Origin: JAAKFL01 sp964629645
GTDB taxonomy: Bacteria; Chlamydiota; Chlamydiia; Chlamydiales; SLFE01
Direction of reading: 5' to 3'
Assembly: GCA_964629645.1 (NCBI GenBank)
Contig: CAZVSU010000005.1
Coordinates: forward strand, 1 to 54,110
DNA: 54,110 nt
The notes under the pieces are model-generated. The model was not told the origin of the DNA. It saw nothing but the letters and a program-made list of their open reading frames with translations, and ran no database searches. The first letter of the stretch is position 1, and each line of letters starts with the position of its first letter. Shown piece after piece: positions 44,113 through 51,407 of this stretch. The translations under genes were made by a program, and so were the position numbers.

Positions 44113-45311
44113 ATGACGACGACTTCCGCTTTATGAGTGACAAACGCCGCGCCTTTTTACAAGAACCTCACAAATTGTCTAGCGTTACCCTAAAAATTAT
44201 CACTCTTTTTCTTGTCATCGGTTTTATCTGGGCTTATTTTGCTCCATTGGAGGAGAGGACATCGGCTCTTGGAAAAGTCATACCATCGTCACAAGTTCAG
44301 GATATACAGAACCTTGAGGGTGGTATTTTAGCCGACCTTTTTGTCCGAGAAGGAGATATTGTGGATCAAGGGGAGATCTTGCTGAAAATCGACGATACAC
44401 GGTTCGCTTCAGCTTTTCAGGAAAGCGAGTCTAAATACTACACCCTTCTCGCACAAAAATCCCGACTCGAAGCAGAAGCAAAAGGGGCAAGCGCCGTGGT
44501 CTTTCCCGATGTCTTGGAAAAAAATTACCCGGAATTAATCCGAAATCAAACAGAGCTTTTCAAGTCGAATAGAGCCAATCAAAAAGCCAACATCGATACT
44601 CTCAAACAAAATTACGAGATTAACTTGAGACAGCTCGCCATGACCGAACCTTTAGCTGAAGAAGGGATCGTGTCTCAAATAGAGCTGCTTCGTCAGCAAA
44701 AGGAAGTCAATGAAGCCAAAGGAAAAATCGAGATTCAGATACAGACCTATCACTCCAATGTGAACGAAGAGCTAGCAGATGTAAAAGGAGAACTCGAGTC
44801 GCTTGCAAAGGCATTAGATGGGCTTGAAGACCGCATGAAGCGAACCACTATTTCTTCTCCGGTGCGCGGAATCGTCAATAAAATTGACATCGATACGATC
44901 GGAGGTGTGATCCAACCGGGCCAAGTGATTATGGAAATTGTCCCTTTAGAAGATAACCTCCTGATCGAAGCGCGCATCTCTCCGGAGAAAATTGCCTTTA
45001 TCAGCCCCGGCCAGGTTGCCGACGTCAAAATTACTGCTTACGATCCTTCCATTTATGGAAGCCTTAAAGGCCGTGTGAAACACATCAGCGCCGATACGAT
45101 TATCGAACCGAATGAATTTGGTGTTGAAGAAAGTTATTTTAAAGTGTTAGTTGAGACAAATGAAAATTTTCTCGAGTACGACGGAGAAAGGCTGCCCATT
45201 ATCCCGGGGATGCAAGTCACTGCCGACGTCATCACAGGTCGGAAAACCGTTTTTCAATATCTCATCAAACCATTTGTCAAGGCAAGGCAAAAAGCTCTGA
45301 CAGAAAGATGA
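44109..45311 (+). CDS. HlyD/LapC-type membrane fusion protein
   Basis: Periplasmic adaptor that links the ABC transporter to the TolC-like channel. It has a short cytoplasmic N-terminus, one membrane helix (about 30-50), a split lipoyl-like domain (QDIQNLEGGILADLFVREGDIVDQGEILLKIDD; later SPVRGIVNKIDIDTIGGVIQPGQ), a coiled-coil hairpin (about 130-250) and the C-terminal beta-barrel region (IIPGMQVTADVITGRKTVFQYLIKP). 400 aa, typical. The stop TGA (45309-45311) abuts the stop of the convergent rluA-like gene with no base between them. Confidence 0.93.
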   Translation: MNDDDFRFMSDKRRAFLQEPHKLSSVTLKIITLFLVIGFIWAYFAPLEERTSALGKVIPSSQVQDIQNLEGGILADLFVREGDIVDQGEILLKIDDTRFASAFQESESKYYTLLAQKSRLEAEAKGASAVVFPDVLEKNYPELIRNQTELFKSNRANQKANIDTLKQNYEINLRQLAMTEPLAEEGIVSQIELLRQQKEVNEAKGKIEIQIQTYHSNVNEELADVKGELESLAKALDGLEDRMKRTTISSPVRGIVNKIDIDTIGGVIQPGQVIMEIVPLEDNLLIEARISPEKIAFISPGQVADVKITAYDPSIYGSLKGRVKHISADTIIEPNEFGVEESYFKVLVETNENFLEYDGERLPIIPGMQVTADVITGRKTVFQYLIKPFVKARQKALTER

Positions 45312-46130
45312 TCAATGTTGATCCAAAATCTGCTTTTGATAGTCAATAAAGGTTTGAGGCAGAGGTGCTTCGATCTCAACTGATTCAAAGGCTATTTTTT
45401 GCGCATGTAGCATTAAAGTAGGACTCTTGGTCTGACAACGAAACTGCTTTGAGTACCGGGTGTCGCCAAGAATAGGATGACCCAGGCCGGCTAGATGCAC
45501 TCTTATTTGGTGCGTTCTCCCAGTAATCGGATAGCAGCGCAGAAGGGATGCCTCATCACCACTCGATAGTGTTTCCCATTTCGTCACGGCCTCTTTACCT
45601 GTTGGTGAAGAACCAAAATAAGGCTGTCCCCCTTTTTCTGCTATGCGCGCGATGCGGGTGCGTATGACTCCACATTCTTCTTGTATCGATCCATCAACAA
45701 GAGCTAAGTATGTTTTGATGACTTTCTTATTTTTGAATAAATCCACCATTTTTTTTTGTGCATCATTATTTTTTGAAAAGAGCAAAACTCCAGTTGTCAT
45801 ACGGTCTAAGCGATGGATCAATTGCAGATCAGGGAAAAGAGGATCCCGACATTCAAGTCCGGCCGGTTTGTTATAGGCTAGGATATCGCGGTCCTCATAA
45901 AGAACCCTATTAGAATCGAAACCTAGCAAACTTCGTTCGAAGACAATCATTTGGACCCGATCACCAGCCAAAAGGATAAAGTTTGATCTTTGAATCGAAA
46001 GATCATTGACGATACAACAGCCCTCTTCAATCGTTTTTTTTAGTTTTTTTTTCGATAGGTGTGTATGTCTTCGGAGAAAATTGATGAGAAAAGATCCTTC
46101 CTCGTCGGAAGTCACAGTCCAAACCATCAT
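45312..46130 (-). CDS. RluA-family pseudouridine synthase
   Basis: Converts uridine to pseudouridine in rRNA or tRNA. An N-terminal S4-like RNA-binding segment (about residues 15-70) precedes the catalytic domain with LIHRLDRMTTGVLLFSK, whose Asp is the nucleophile, and a C-terminal GRTHQIRVHLAGLGHPILGD. 272 aa. Which site it modifies (RluC, RluD or RluA type) cannot be told. It overlaps pheS by 4 bp and is the last gene of the tRNA-Val-to-rluA unit. Confidence 0.92.
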   Translation of the reverse strand: MMVWTVTSDEEGSFLINFLRRHTHLSKKKLKKTIEEGCCIVNDLSIQRSNFILLAGDRVQMIVFERSLLGFDSNRVLYEDRDILAYNKPAGLECRDPLFPDLQLIHRLDRMTTGVLLFSKNNDAQKKMVDLFKNKKVIKTYLALVDGSIQEECGVIRTRIARIAEKGGQPYFGSSPTGKEAVTKWETLSSGDEASLLRCYPITGRTHQIRVHLAGLGHPILGDTRYSKQFRCQTKSPTLMLHAQKIAFESVEIEAPLPQTFIDYQKQILDQH

Positions 46131-47146
46131 ACAAATTGCTTCAGAAACCGGGAGTCGTTTTCCGTAAAGATGCGAATGTCTGGAATGCTATATTTGAGCA
46201 TCACAAGCCGCTCAATTCCTAAACCCCAAGCGAAGCCGCTATAGACCTCGGGATCGATCCCTCCATTTTTTAATACCTCCGGATGGACCATTCCAGCACC
46301 TGCGACTTCGAGCCAACCTGTTTGCTTACACACAGGACATCCTCGGCCGTCGCAAACCAAACAATGAATATCGACTTCCATGCCGGGTTCAACAAAAGGG
46401 AAGTAACTGGGGCGAAATTTGATGTTTATGGAGGAATCAAACAATTTTTGCATGAATACTTCCATAGTGGAGATCAAATCGGAGAAACTAACGCCCCTAT
46501 CGACGTAAAAGGCCTCTACTTGATGAAAAAACACGTGCGAGCGGGCATTCACATCTTCATTGCGGTAAGCGCGGCCGGGAGCGATGATGCGGATTGGAGG
46601 ATTATGTCCTTCCATAAAACGAGTCTGGATATTGGATGTATGGGTCCTTAGCAACGTGGCATCATTGATATAAAAGGTGTCCTGCATATCCATCGCAGGA
46701 TGATTTTCAGGAAAATTCAATGCTTTAAAATTGTAATAATCGGACTCGATTTCGGGTCCGTATTGGACGGAAAAACCCATTTCAATCAAGATGTCGATGA
46801 TCTCATCGAGAACTGTATTGATCAGGTGCTTGGCACCGCGATTGCGGCGTCGGCCCGGAATCGAAATATCAATTGTCTCGGCGCGCAGCTGCTCTTCTCT
46901 TTCATTTCCTTGAAAATCGCAGAGCTTTTCTTCCAAAGCGGCGGTAAACTCTTCTTTAAGGTCATTGATTTGCTTTCCAAAAAGAGGGCGGTCTTCGGGG
47001 GCCGCGTCTTTCAGCCGACGCATCAACTGCTGGACAGGACCTTTCTTCCCAAGAAATTTAACCTCTATCGCTTCGACGTCGTGCGAATTTTCAGCTTTCA
47101 GTAATATTTCTTTGAATTCGTTTCGAAGAGTGTCTAGTTCTTTCAA
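46127..47146 (-). CDS. pheS: Phenylalanyl-tRNA synthetase alpha subunit
   Basis: Catalytic subunit of the PheRS heterotetramer. An N-terminal coiled coil is followed by the class II core: GRRRNRGAKHLINTVLDEI, MQDTFYI, motif 2 around GRAYRNEDVNARSHVFFHQVE, FVEPGMEVDIHC and motif 3 GFAWGLGIERLVMLKY. A CxxC-x2-CxxC cluster near residue 265 is seen in some PheS. Length 339 aa is normal. pheT is not in the window. It follows rplT by 58 bp, as in Chlamydia. Confidence 0.97.
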   Translation of the reverse strand: MKELDTLRNEFKEILLKAENSHDVEAIEVKFLGKKGPVQQLMRRLKDAAPEDRPLFGKQINDLKEEFTAALEEKLCDFQGNEREEQLRAETIDISIPGRRRNRGAKHLINTVLDEIIDILIEMGFSVQYGPEIESDYYNFKALNFPENHPAMDMQDTFYINDATLLRTHTSNIQTRFMEGHNPPIRIIAPGRAYRNEDVNARSHVFFHQVEAFYVDRGVSFSDLISTMEVFMQKLFDSSINIKFRPSYFPFVEPGMEVDIHCLVCDGRGCPVCKQTGWLEVAGAGMVHPEVLKNGGIDPEVYSGFAWGLGIERLVMLKYSIPDIRIFTENDSRFLKQFV

Positions 47147-47204
47147 GACCCACCACCAAGTAAAGAAAGGCTGAATCGAAAGACGACCCAGCCCATGATC
47201 TGAT

Positions 47205-47561
47205 TTAAGCTAATCCCGATTTCGCTTTTTCGACGACCGCAGAAAAACTTGCGGGATCGGAAAGTGCGATTTCGGCTAACATTTTTCGGTTGAGCTCACA
47301 ACGCGCTTTTCGAAGGCCATTCATCAGTTTGCTATAAGACAAACCATTGAGTTTGGCAGCAATTCCAATACGAGTGATCCAAAGCTGTCTGAAGTCACCT
47401 TTTTTCATCTTGCGATGGCGGTAACTGTTGGACATCGCGCGAATCACAGCATCTCTTGTCAGACGAATGTGATTTTTACGATCGCCCCAAAATCCTTTGG
47501 CACGCTTGAAAATTCGTTTTTTTCGGCGTCGTCGAGCTACAGCATTTCCTACTCTTGCCAT
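47205..47561 (-). CDS. rplT: 50S ribosomal protein L20 (bL20)
   Basis: 118-aa basic protein needed early in 50S assembly. In several bacteria it represses its own operon. Typical segments are RVGNAVARRRRKKRIFKRAKGF, the central SYRHRKMKKGDFRQLWITRI and LNRKMLAEIALSDP. It follows rpmI by 16 bp. Confidence 0.98.
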   Translation of the reverse strand: MARVGNAVARRRRKKRIFKRAKGFWGDRKNHIRLTRDAVIRAMSNSYRHRKMKKGDFRQLWITRIGIAAKLNGLSYSKLMNGLRKARCELNRKMLAEIALSDPASFSAVVEKAKSGLA

Positions 47562-47577
47562 AGCGAGTCTCCTTGTG

Positions 47578-47772
47578 TTAACAACCCATTAAGAGTTTGT
47601 ATTTTGACAGGTGCGTATCAGCAACGAGATCCGGCTTGCCAAGATTTCGCTTTCTCTTTGACGTTTTCTTTGTCAAGATGTGGCGCTTACCGGGTTTACG
47701 CCTTAGCAGCTTTCCGGTTCCTGTCAGTTTAAATTTGGCTTTAACAGCCTTTTTTGTTTTCATTTTAGGCAC
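47578..47772 (-). CDS. rpmI: 50S ribosomal protein L35 (bL35)
   Basis: 64-aa basic protein with MPKMKTKKAVKAKFKLTGTG at the start and the RRKPGKRHILTKKTSKRKRNL core. It sits between infC and rplT, 19 bp after infC, as in most bacteria. Confidence 0.97.
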   Translation of the reverse strand: MPKMKTKKAVKAKFKLTGTGKLLRRKPGKRHILTKKTSKRKRNLGKPDLVADTHLSKYKLLMGC

Positions 47773-47791
47773 AGCTCAAGTCTCCTTAAAC

Positions 47792-48298
47792 CTACTTTTT
47801 TTTGCTTCCGGGGGCGACCACAACGTGAATAAATCTCCCCATGCGTTTAAGGGGACCTTCGGTCGTCGCGATATCGGAAAGGTCGTCACACATCTTCTGG
47901 AGCAGGTTGCGGCCAATCTCTGTGTGGGCCATTTCTCGACCCCGAAAAAAGCAAGTCAGTTTTACCTTGTTTCCTTCTTCCAAAAATTTTCGTGCATGCC
48001 GCAGTTTGGTGTTGAAATCGTTCTCACCGATATTCGGTTTGATCTTGATCTCTTTAACTTTTATCGTGTGGCGTGCTTTTTTGCTTTCTTTTTCTCTCTT
48101 TGTCTGGTCGTATCTATATTTACCGTAATCGATGATCTTACAAACGGGAGGGTTGGCATCGGGAACAATCTCGACTAAGTCGAGAGAGGCGGCCTCCGCC
48201 ATTTCCAACGCTTCCCTCAATGAAATAACACCGACCTGGTTACCATCTTTGTCGATCACTCTTAATTTTTGCGCGCGAATCTGTTTGTTAATTCTCAA
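47792..48298 (-). CDS. infC: Translation initiation factor IF-3
   Basis: IF-3 binds the 30S subunit and ensures correct start-codon choice. Visible segments are RINKQIRAQKLRVIDKDG, the SLREALEMAEAASLDLVEI helix, NPPVCKIIDYGKYRYDQ, KEIKIKPNIGENDFNTK and FFRGREMAHTEIG. 168 aa. The start is a non-AUG codon: TTG at 48298, with AAGGA 8 nt upstream, overlapping the stop of the upstream gene (TTGA). An AUU codon two codons further is an alternative, and would match the AUU autoregulation known from E. coli infC. Confidence 0.95.
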   Translation of the reverse strand: MRINKQIRAQKLRVIDKDGNQVGVISLREALEMAEAASLDLVEIVPDANPPVCKIIDYGKYRYDQTKREKESKKARHTIKVKEIKIKPNIGENDFNTKLRHARKFLEEGNKVKLTCFFRGREMAHTEIGRNLLQKMCDDLSDIATTEGPLKRMGRFIHVVVAPGSKKK

Positions 48299-49617
48299 GC
48301 TTTATCCTTGTCTGTCAAATATCCAATCAATCGTTCAACCGGTCCAAATAGAGATTGCTCGATCACTATTTGATCGTTTCCTTTGAAAATCGCAATCCCA
48401 ATATAGGGACCAGCCCATTTACGCCCTAACCGATCAACGAAATGGCATTCAATTCTAGGCCCCGTGAACTTAACCGGATCGAGTCCCGCACCTGATCCAT
48501 TATCTAATGGCAGAGGGGACAACCGAAATTGGTTCCATGCCTTTTTTAGGGAGCTTTCAGCCAATTCCCATAGTGGTGCATTGCGCTTTGATCGCTTCCC
48601 ATAGCTGTTGAAGCACCATATGCCATCAATAGAGAGCATTTTAAGGGATTTATTCATCAAATGCAAGGAAGAAATCAGCTCTTCAACGATTGTTTCGGAA
48701 GTCGCAATGGTGTGAATCTGGTCAAGGGTCATTCCTCGACTCCGAAAAAGGGGGACTGCCTGATGGGACAAGAGCGGAAAAACCGAATGCCAAAACTCCC
48801 CCGCCTTCAAAATATTTTTTGCTCCCATGTACTCCAAGTGAGCCGGAAGCAAGCTGTAAGGATAGATCCACTCCCCTTCTCCGAACCCCTGGATACCGTG
48901 AGCCTGCAAAAAACCGCGGTTTTGCAAGGCGGGTGATTGAACTAAAGGAATGCGCGCCTCGTGACAAATCTGTCTCCATTGATCCTTTATCTGTTGGACA
49001 TCTTGAAGAAAAGAGTCTTCGAGATAAGAGTCGCCTAGAGATATTTTTTCCGATAAAACGTCAGGCCGCTTTTCTTTCCGCTTGGTTTTCCGTATGAGCT
49101 TCAAATATTTTTTTAACTCATCCTCCCGAAAAAAAGTTGTTCCGACCACGCGAACAACCTCTCTTTCTCCAAAAACCGGATCTTCGCGCGTCAGACTCAC
49201 AACATCAATAAGTTCTGTCGCTTTAAGTTCACTCAAGGCATCGATATGAGGAACGGGGCATACATCAAAAAAATCACCGATTTGGATCACATCAACAAGA
49301 CCTGCTTCATTCTCCAGGGAATCACCAAGGAGCGGCTGCCCGTGATGGCGCAGCAGATCGCGCGCAATCTTACCGATCATTGTGTGGCTTCGAAAAACGA
49401 CAGGGTCTGAAATAAGCGAACGGATATGCTCTTGGATCAGGGGAAAGGCGGCCTTATCGAAAGGGCGGTCGGAAACGAAATCATAATAAAACCCGCTGTC
49501 GGTGGCCCCTCCGCCAACAGCTTGCAGCCGGGGGAAAAGGCGGCACGCGGCTGCCGCGACCAGCCTTGCGGCGCATTCTCGTAGTGCAGTGATGGGAATT
49601 GAGGGTTTTTTGTTCAC
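48295..49617 (-). CDS. Degenerate threonyl-tRNA-synthetase-like protein
   Basis: 440 aa. It aligns by eye with the ThrRS editing domain (RLFPRLQ, SGFYYDF at 41-47, GDFFDVCPVPH at 114-124) and with the class II core (PLFRSRGMTLDQIH at 289-302, SLFGPVERLIGYL at 422-434). It stops there, so the anticodon-binding domain is missing, and there is no TGS domain. The editing HxxxH is lost (RECAAR), although CxxxH remains (C120, H124). Of the three catalytic zinc ligands, Cys (NCPGH) has become LLPAH and the His before RALFGS is Glu; only the middle His remains. It cannot act as a normal ThrRS. The frame opens at 49668 inside the tRNA, so I choose GTG at 49617. It lies where thrS is found in thrS-infC operons. 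Confidence 0.75.
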   Translation of the reverse strand: MNKKPSIPITALRECAARLVAAAACRLFPRLQAVGGGATDSGFYYDFVSDRPFDKAAFPLIQEHIRSLISDPVVFRSHTMIGKIARDLLRHHGQPLLGDSLENEAGLVDVIQIGDFFDVCPVPHIDALSELKATELIDVVSLTREDPVFGEREVVRVVGTTFFREDELKKYLKLIRKTKRKEKRPDVLSEKISLGDSYLEDSFLQDVQQIKDQWRQICHEARIPLVQSPALQNRGFLQAHGIQGFGEGEWIYPYSLLPAHLEYMGAKNILKAGEFWHSVFPLLSHQAVPLFRSRGMTLDQIHTIATSETIVEELISSLHLMNKSLKMLSIDGIWCFNSYGKRSKRNAPLWELAESSLKKAWNQFRLSPLPLDNGSGAGLDPVKFTGPRIECHFVDRLGRKWAGPYIGIAIFKGNDQIVIEQSLFGPVERLIGYLTDKDKA

Positions 49618-49631
49618 GAGACCGGAAAATT

Positions 49632-49708
49632 TGGTGGGATATAGCTGACTCGAACAGCTGACCTCCACGATGTCAACGTGGCGCTCTAACCAACTGAGCT
49701 AATATCCC
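49632..49708 (-). tRNA. tRNA-Val (GAC)
   Basis: On the minus strand a full cloverleaf is visible: acceptor GGGATAT/ATATCCC, D stem GCTC/GAGC, anticodon stem CCACG/CGTGG with loop TTGACAT (anticodon GAC), T stem AGCTG/CAGCT with loop TTCGAGT, discriminator A and an encoded CCA (49632-49634). All stems are perfectly paired. It is followed after 14 nt by the chosen start of the synthetase-like gene. Confidence 0.97.
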
Positions 49709-49724
49709 ACATACTCAAGCGATG

Positions 49725-49753
49725 AGTATAAGTGATTAAAAATATGGGGTCAA
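49725..49753 (-). promoter_or_regulatory. Strong promoter of the tRNA-Val / infC operon unit
   Basis: Minus-strand TTGACC, 17-nt spacer, TATACT. Transcription would start about 8-10 nt before the mature tRNA end. I see no terminator between the tRNA and rluA, so it may drive the whole unit down to 45312. Confidence 0.65.
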
Positions 49754-49846
49754 GGACGTTTATTCCCTCCCGCGGATAAACTTATCCCTGCACGTCATGG
49801 GTATTGTGTTCTATTTCACTGAAATTGTTTACCTTATGTACAGAAA

Positions 49847-49875
49847 TTGACATTATAACCACACCCTTCTAAGGT
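49847..49875 (+). promoter_or_regulatory. Possible promoter of the secreted HMA-like gene
   Basis: Plus-strand perfect TTGACA, 17-nt spacer, TAAGGT. The -10 is weak. The start point would lie about 25 nt before the ATG at 49907, which has AAGGGAG upstream. Confidence 0.4.
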
Positions 49876-49906
49876 GAAGAAATAAGGGCATACAAGGGAG
49901 TTTGCC

Positions 49907-50506
49907 ATGTCAAAATATTTTCTCGGCGTGTTTTTATTTCTGATGGCCATCCCCTGTCTTTTTCTACCAGCAGAAATACAAACAGTCGCAATCACCTGGA
50001 ACGCGGGCCTTTGCGACGAGGGGTGTGAAAAACTCGTGCAGAGACGACTTCAAGACATACCCGCAGTTGCAAGGGTCGTCGTGTCCCCCGGCGAAGCCGT
50101 CATGTACTGGAAGCCGGGCGAACCGATGACCTATCAAATGATTAGACGCCCCACACAACTTGTGGGCATCGCTCTCGACGCCATGTATGTCAAAGTGCGG
50201 GGAACTGTTCGGGTAGACGATGACAAAGTGACGCTCACCTCATTTGGCGATAACACAAAGTTCATCTTAACCAGTGCTCCTGCCCCCAAATATGGAACGT
50301 ACGTTCAGTATAGCGCTCCGCAGCTCTACAAACTGAGGACCGATGAAATTGAAGCGTTTAAGAAAGCCCAAAAAGAAGATGCAATGATAACGGCATCAGG
50401 GTTTTTATTGCTGCCTTTCCGGCTGGACTTAACAATTGTTTTGGACAATTACCAAATCGAACAAGAAGAAGAGAACAACGCATCAGTTTTAAATTTTGAA
50501 TGGTAG
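49907..50506 (+). CDS. Predicted secreted protein with HMA-like fold
   Basis: 199 aa with an N-terminal signal peptide (KYFLGVFLFLMAIPCLFLPA, cleavage near residue 22). The mature part begins TVAITWNAGLCDEGCEKLVQ and continues with IPAVARVVVSPGEAVMYWKPG. This is a beta-alpha-beta arrangement with a CxxxC pair that recalls heavy-metal-associated domains, where the usual motif is CxxC. A second beta-rich part (VKVRGTVRVDDDKVTLTSFG) follows. I do not know its function. It probably acts in the periplasm or outer envelope. It stands divergent from the tRNA unit and 119 bp before a second predicted exported protein. Confidence 0.65.
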   Translation: MSKYFLGVFLFLMAIPCLFLPAEIQTVAITWNAGLCDEGCEKLVQRRLQDIPAVARVVVSPGEAVMYWKPGEPMTYQMIRRPTQLVGIALDAMYVKVRGTVRVDDDKVTLTSFGDNTKFILTSAPAPKYGTYVQYSAPQLYKLRTDEIEAFKKAQKEDAMITASGFLLLPFRLDLTIVLDNYQIEQEEENNASVLNFEW

Positions 50507-50625
50507 TAAACCCGTTCAAGCAGCGCCCTCGTCCACCATTGCAAAGCTGCCAGCGGACATTAAACTGCCAAGTAAATTTCAAACCCGAAGTCTAGGCTTT
50601 GACCCTGACCGGGCAAGACGTTCTT

Positions 50626-51375
50626 ATGAGTTTTTTGATCAGTCTCATCCTTTCTTGGAACTTAGGAATGCAGCAAGCTTCCGACTGGGAGGGCGCATTG
50701 ATCCATTCCCCACGCTATCGCTACCCTTATAATGGTTTGGAGAGGTCGTTGAAAGCCAGAGGGATCAAATCCCTTACGATTTTCGGCTACGGAAGCTTAG
50801 TCGATCGGCGATCAGCAAGTAAAAGCCTTTCTAACCGGTCTCTTAAAACCGGAGAGCCGGCGGCGGCTTTTGGACTCAAGCGCATTTTTAACAGAGACAT
50901 CCCTGTCGATCCGACTGCGGCTTGGGGGGTGCCGTGCGACCCAAAGGCAAGGGCCATGCTCAATGTGTTTAAGACAGGCAATCCCGATGATGTTGTGACT
51001 GGCGTGATCTACGAAGTCGCCTTAGAGGATTTAGCCTCACTCCGCAAAAGAGAGCCCGGTTACGATCTCGTGCCGATCCTTTATGTCGATTGGAGCGATT
51101 ATATCGGAAATCAAAAACTGCATTACCGCATCGCTTATGTTTTCCATTCACCGAAAGAAAGCCGGTACACATCAGACGACATCTTACCAAGACCGGGTTA
51201 CTACGAGCTGACAAGAGATGCGGCAAAAAAGCATGGACCGGAGTTTTATCGGTTATGGATGGAAAGCACTTATCTATCTGATGAAACAACACCCATCGTG
51301 GAATGGGAAAACGCTGTGAAATCTAAAGAGTTTAAATCCCTGAAATATCATTCTCTTTCTCCCGTCACTCCTTAG
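50626..51375 (+). CDS. Gamma-glutamylcyclotransferase-like protein
   Basis: 249 aa from the ATG at 50626 (the frame opens at a TTG at 50599). The GGCT-fold signature is FGYGSLVDRRSASKS near the start of the domain, with GVIYEVALEDLASLRKREPGYDLVPI carrying the probable catalytic glutamate. Members cleave gamma-glutamyl amines or peptides to 5-oxoproline, or act on related bonds. The first 20 residues (MSFLISLILSWNLGMQQASDW) look like a signal peptide or membrane anchor, which would be unusual for this mostly cytoplasmic family. The ribosome site is weak at both candidate starts. The substrate is unknown. Confidence 0.7.
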   Translation: MSFLISLILSWNLGMQQASDWEGALIHSPRYRYPYNGLERSLKARGIKSLTIFGYGSLVDRRSASKSLSNRSLKTGEPAAAFGLKRIFNRDIPVDPTAAWGVPCDPKARAMLNVFKTGNPDDVVTGVIYEVALEDLASLRKREPGYDLVPILYVDWSDYIGNQKLHYRIAYVFHSPKESRYTSDDILPRPGYYELTRDAAKKHGPEFYRLWMESTYLSDETTPIVEWENAVKSKEFKSLKYHSLSPVTP

Positions 51376-51407
51376 TTTTAATTGATAAGCTAAAAGAGGA
51401 GGTCACT

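Noticed and set aside
49618..49668. ATG start of the ThrRS-like gene at 49668
   Set aside because: It lies inside the tRNA-Val gene; the first residues are translated tRNA sequence, so a start after the CCA is required.
50496..50732. 78-codon frame bridging the HMA-like and GGCT-like genes
   Set aside because: It overlaps both neighbours in another frame and has no ribosome site; the signal-like start at 50626 is a better explanation of the region.
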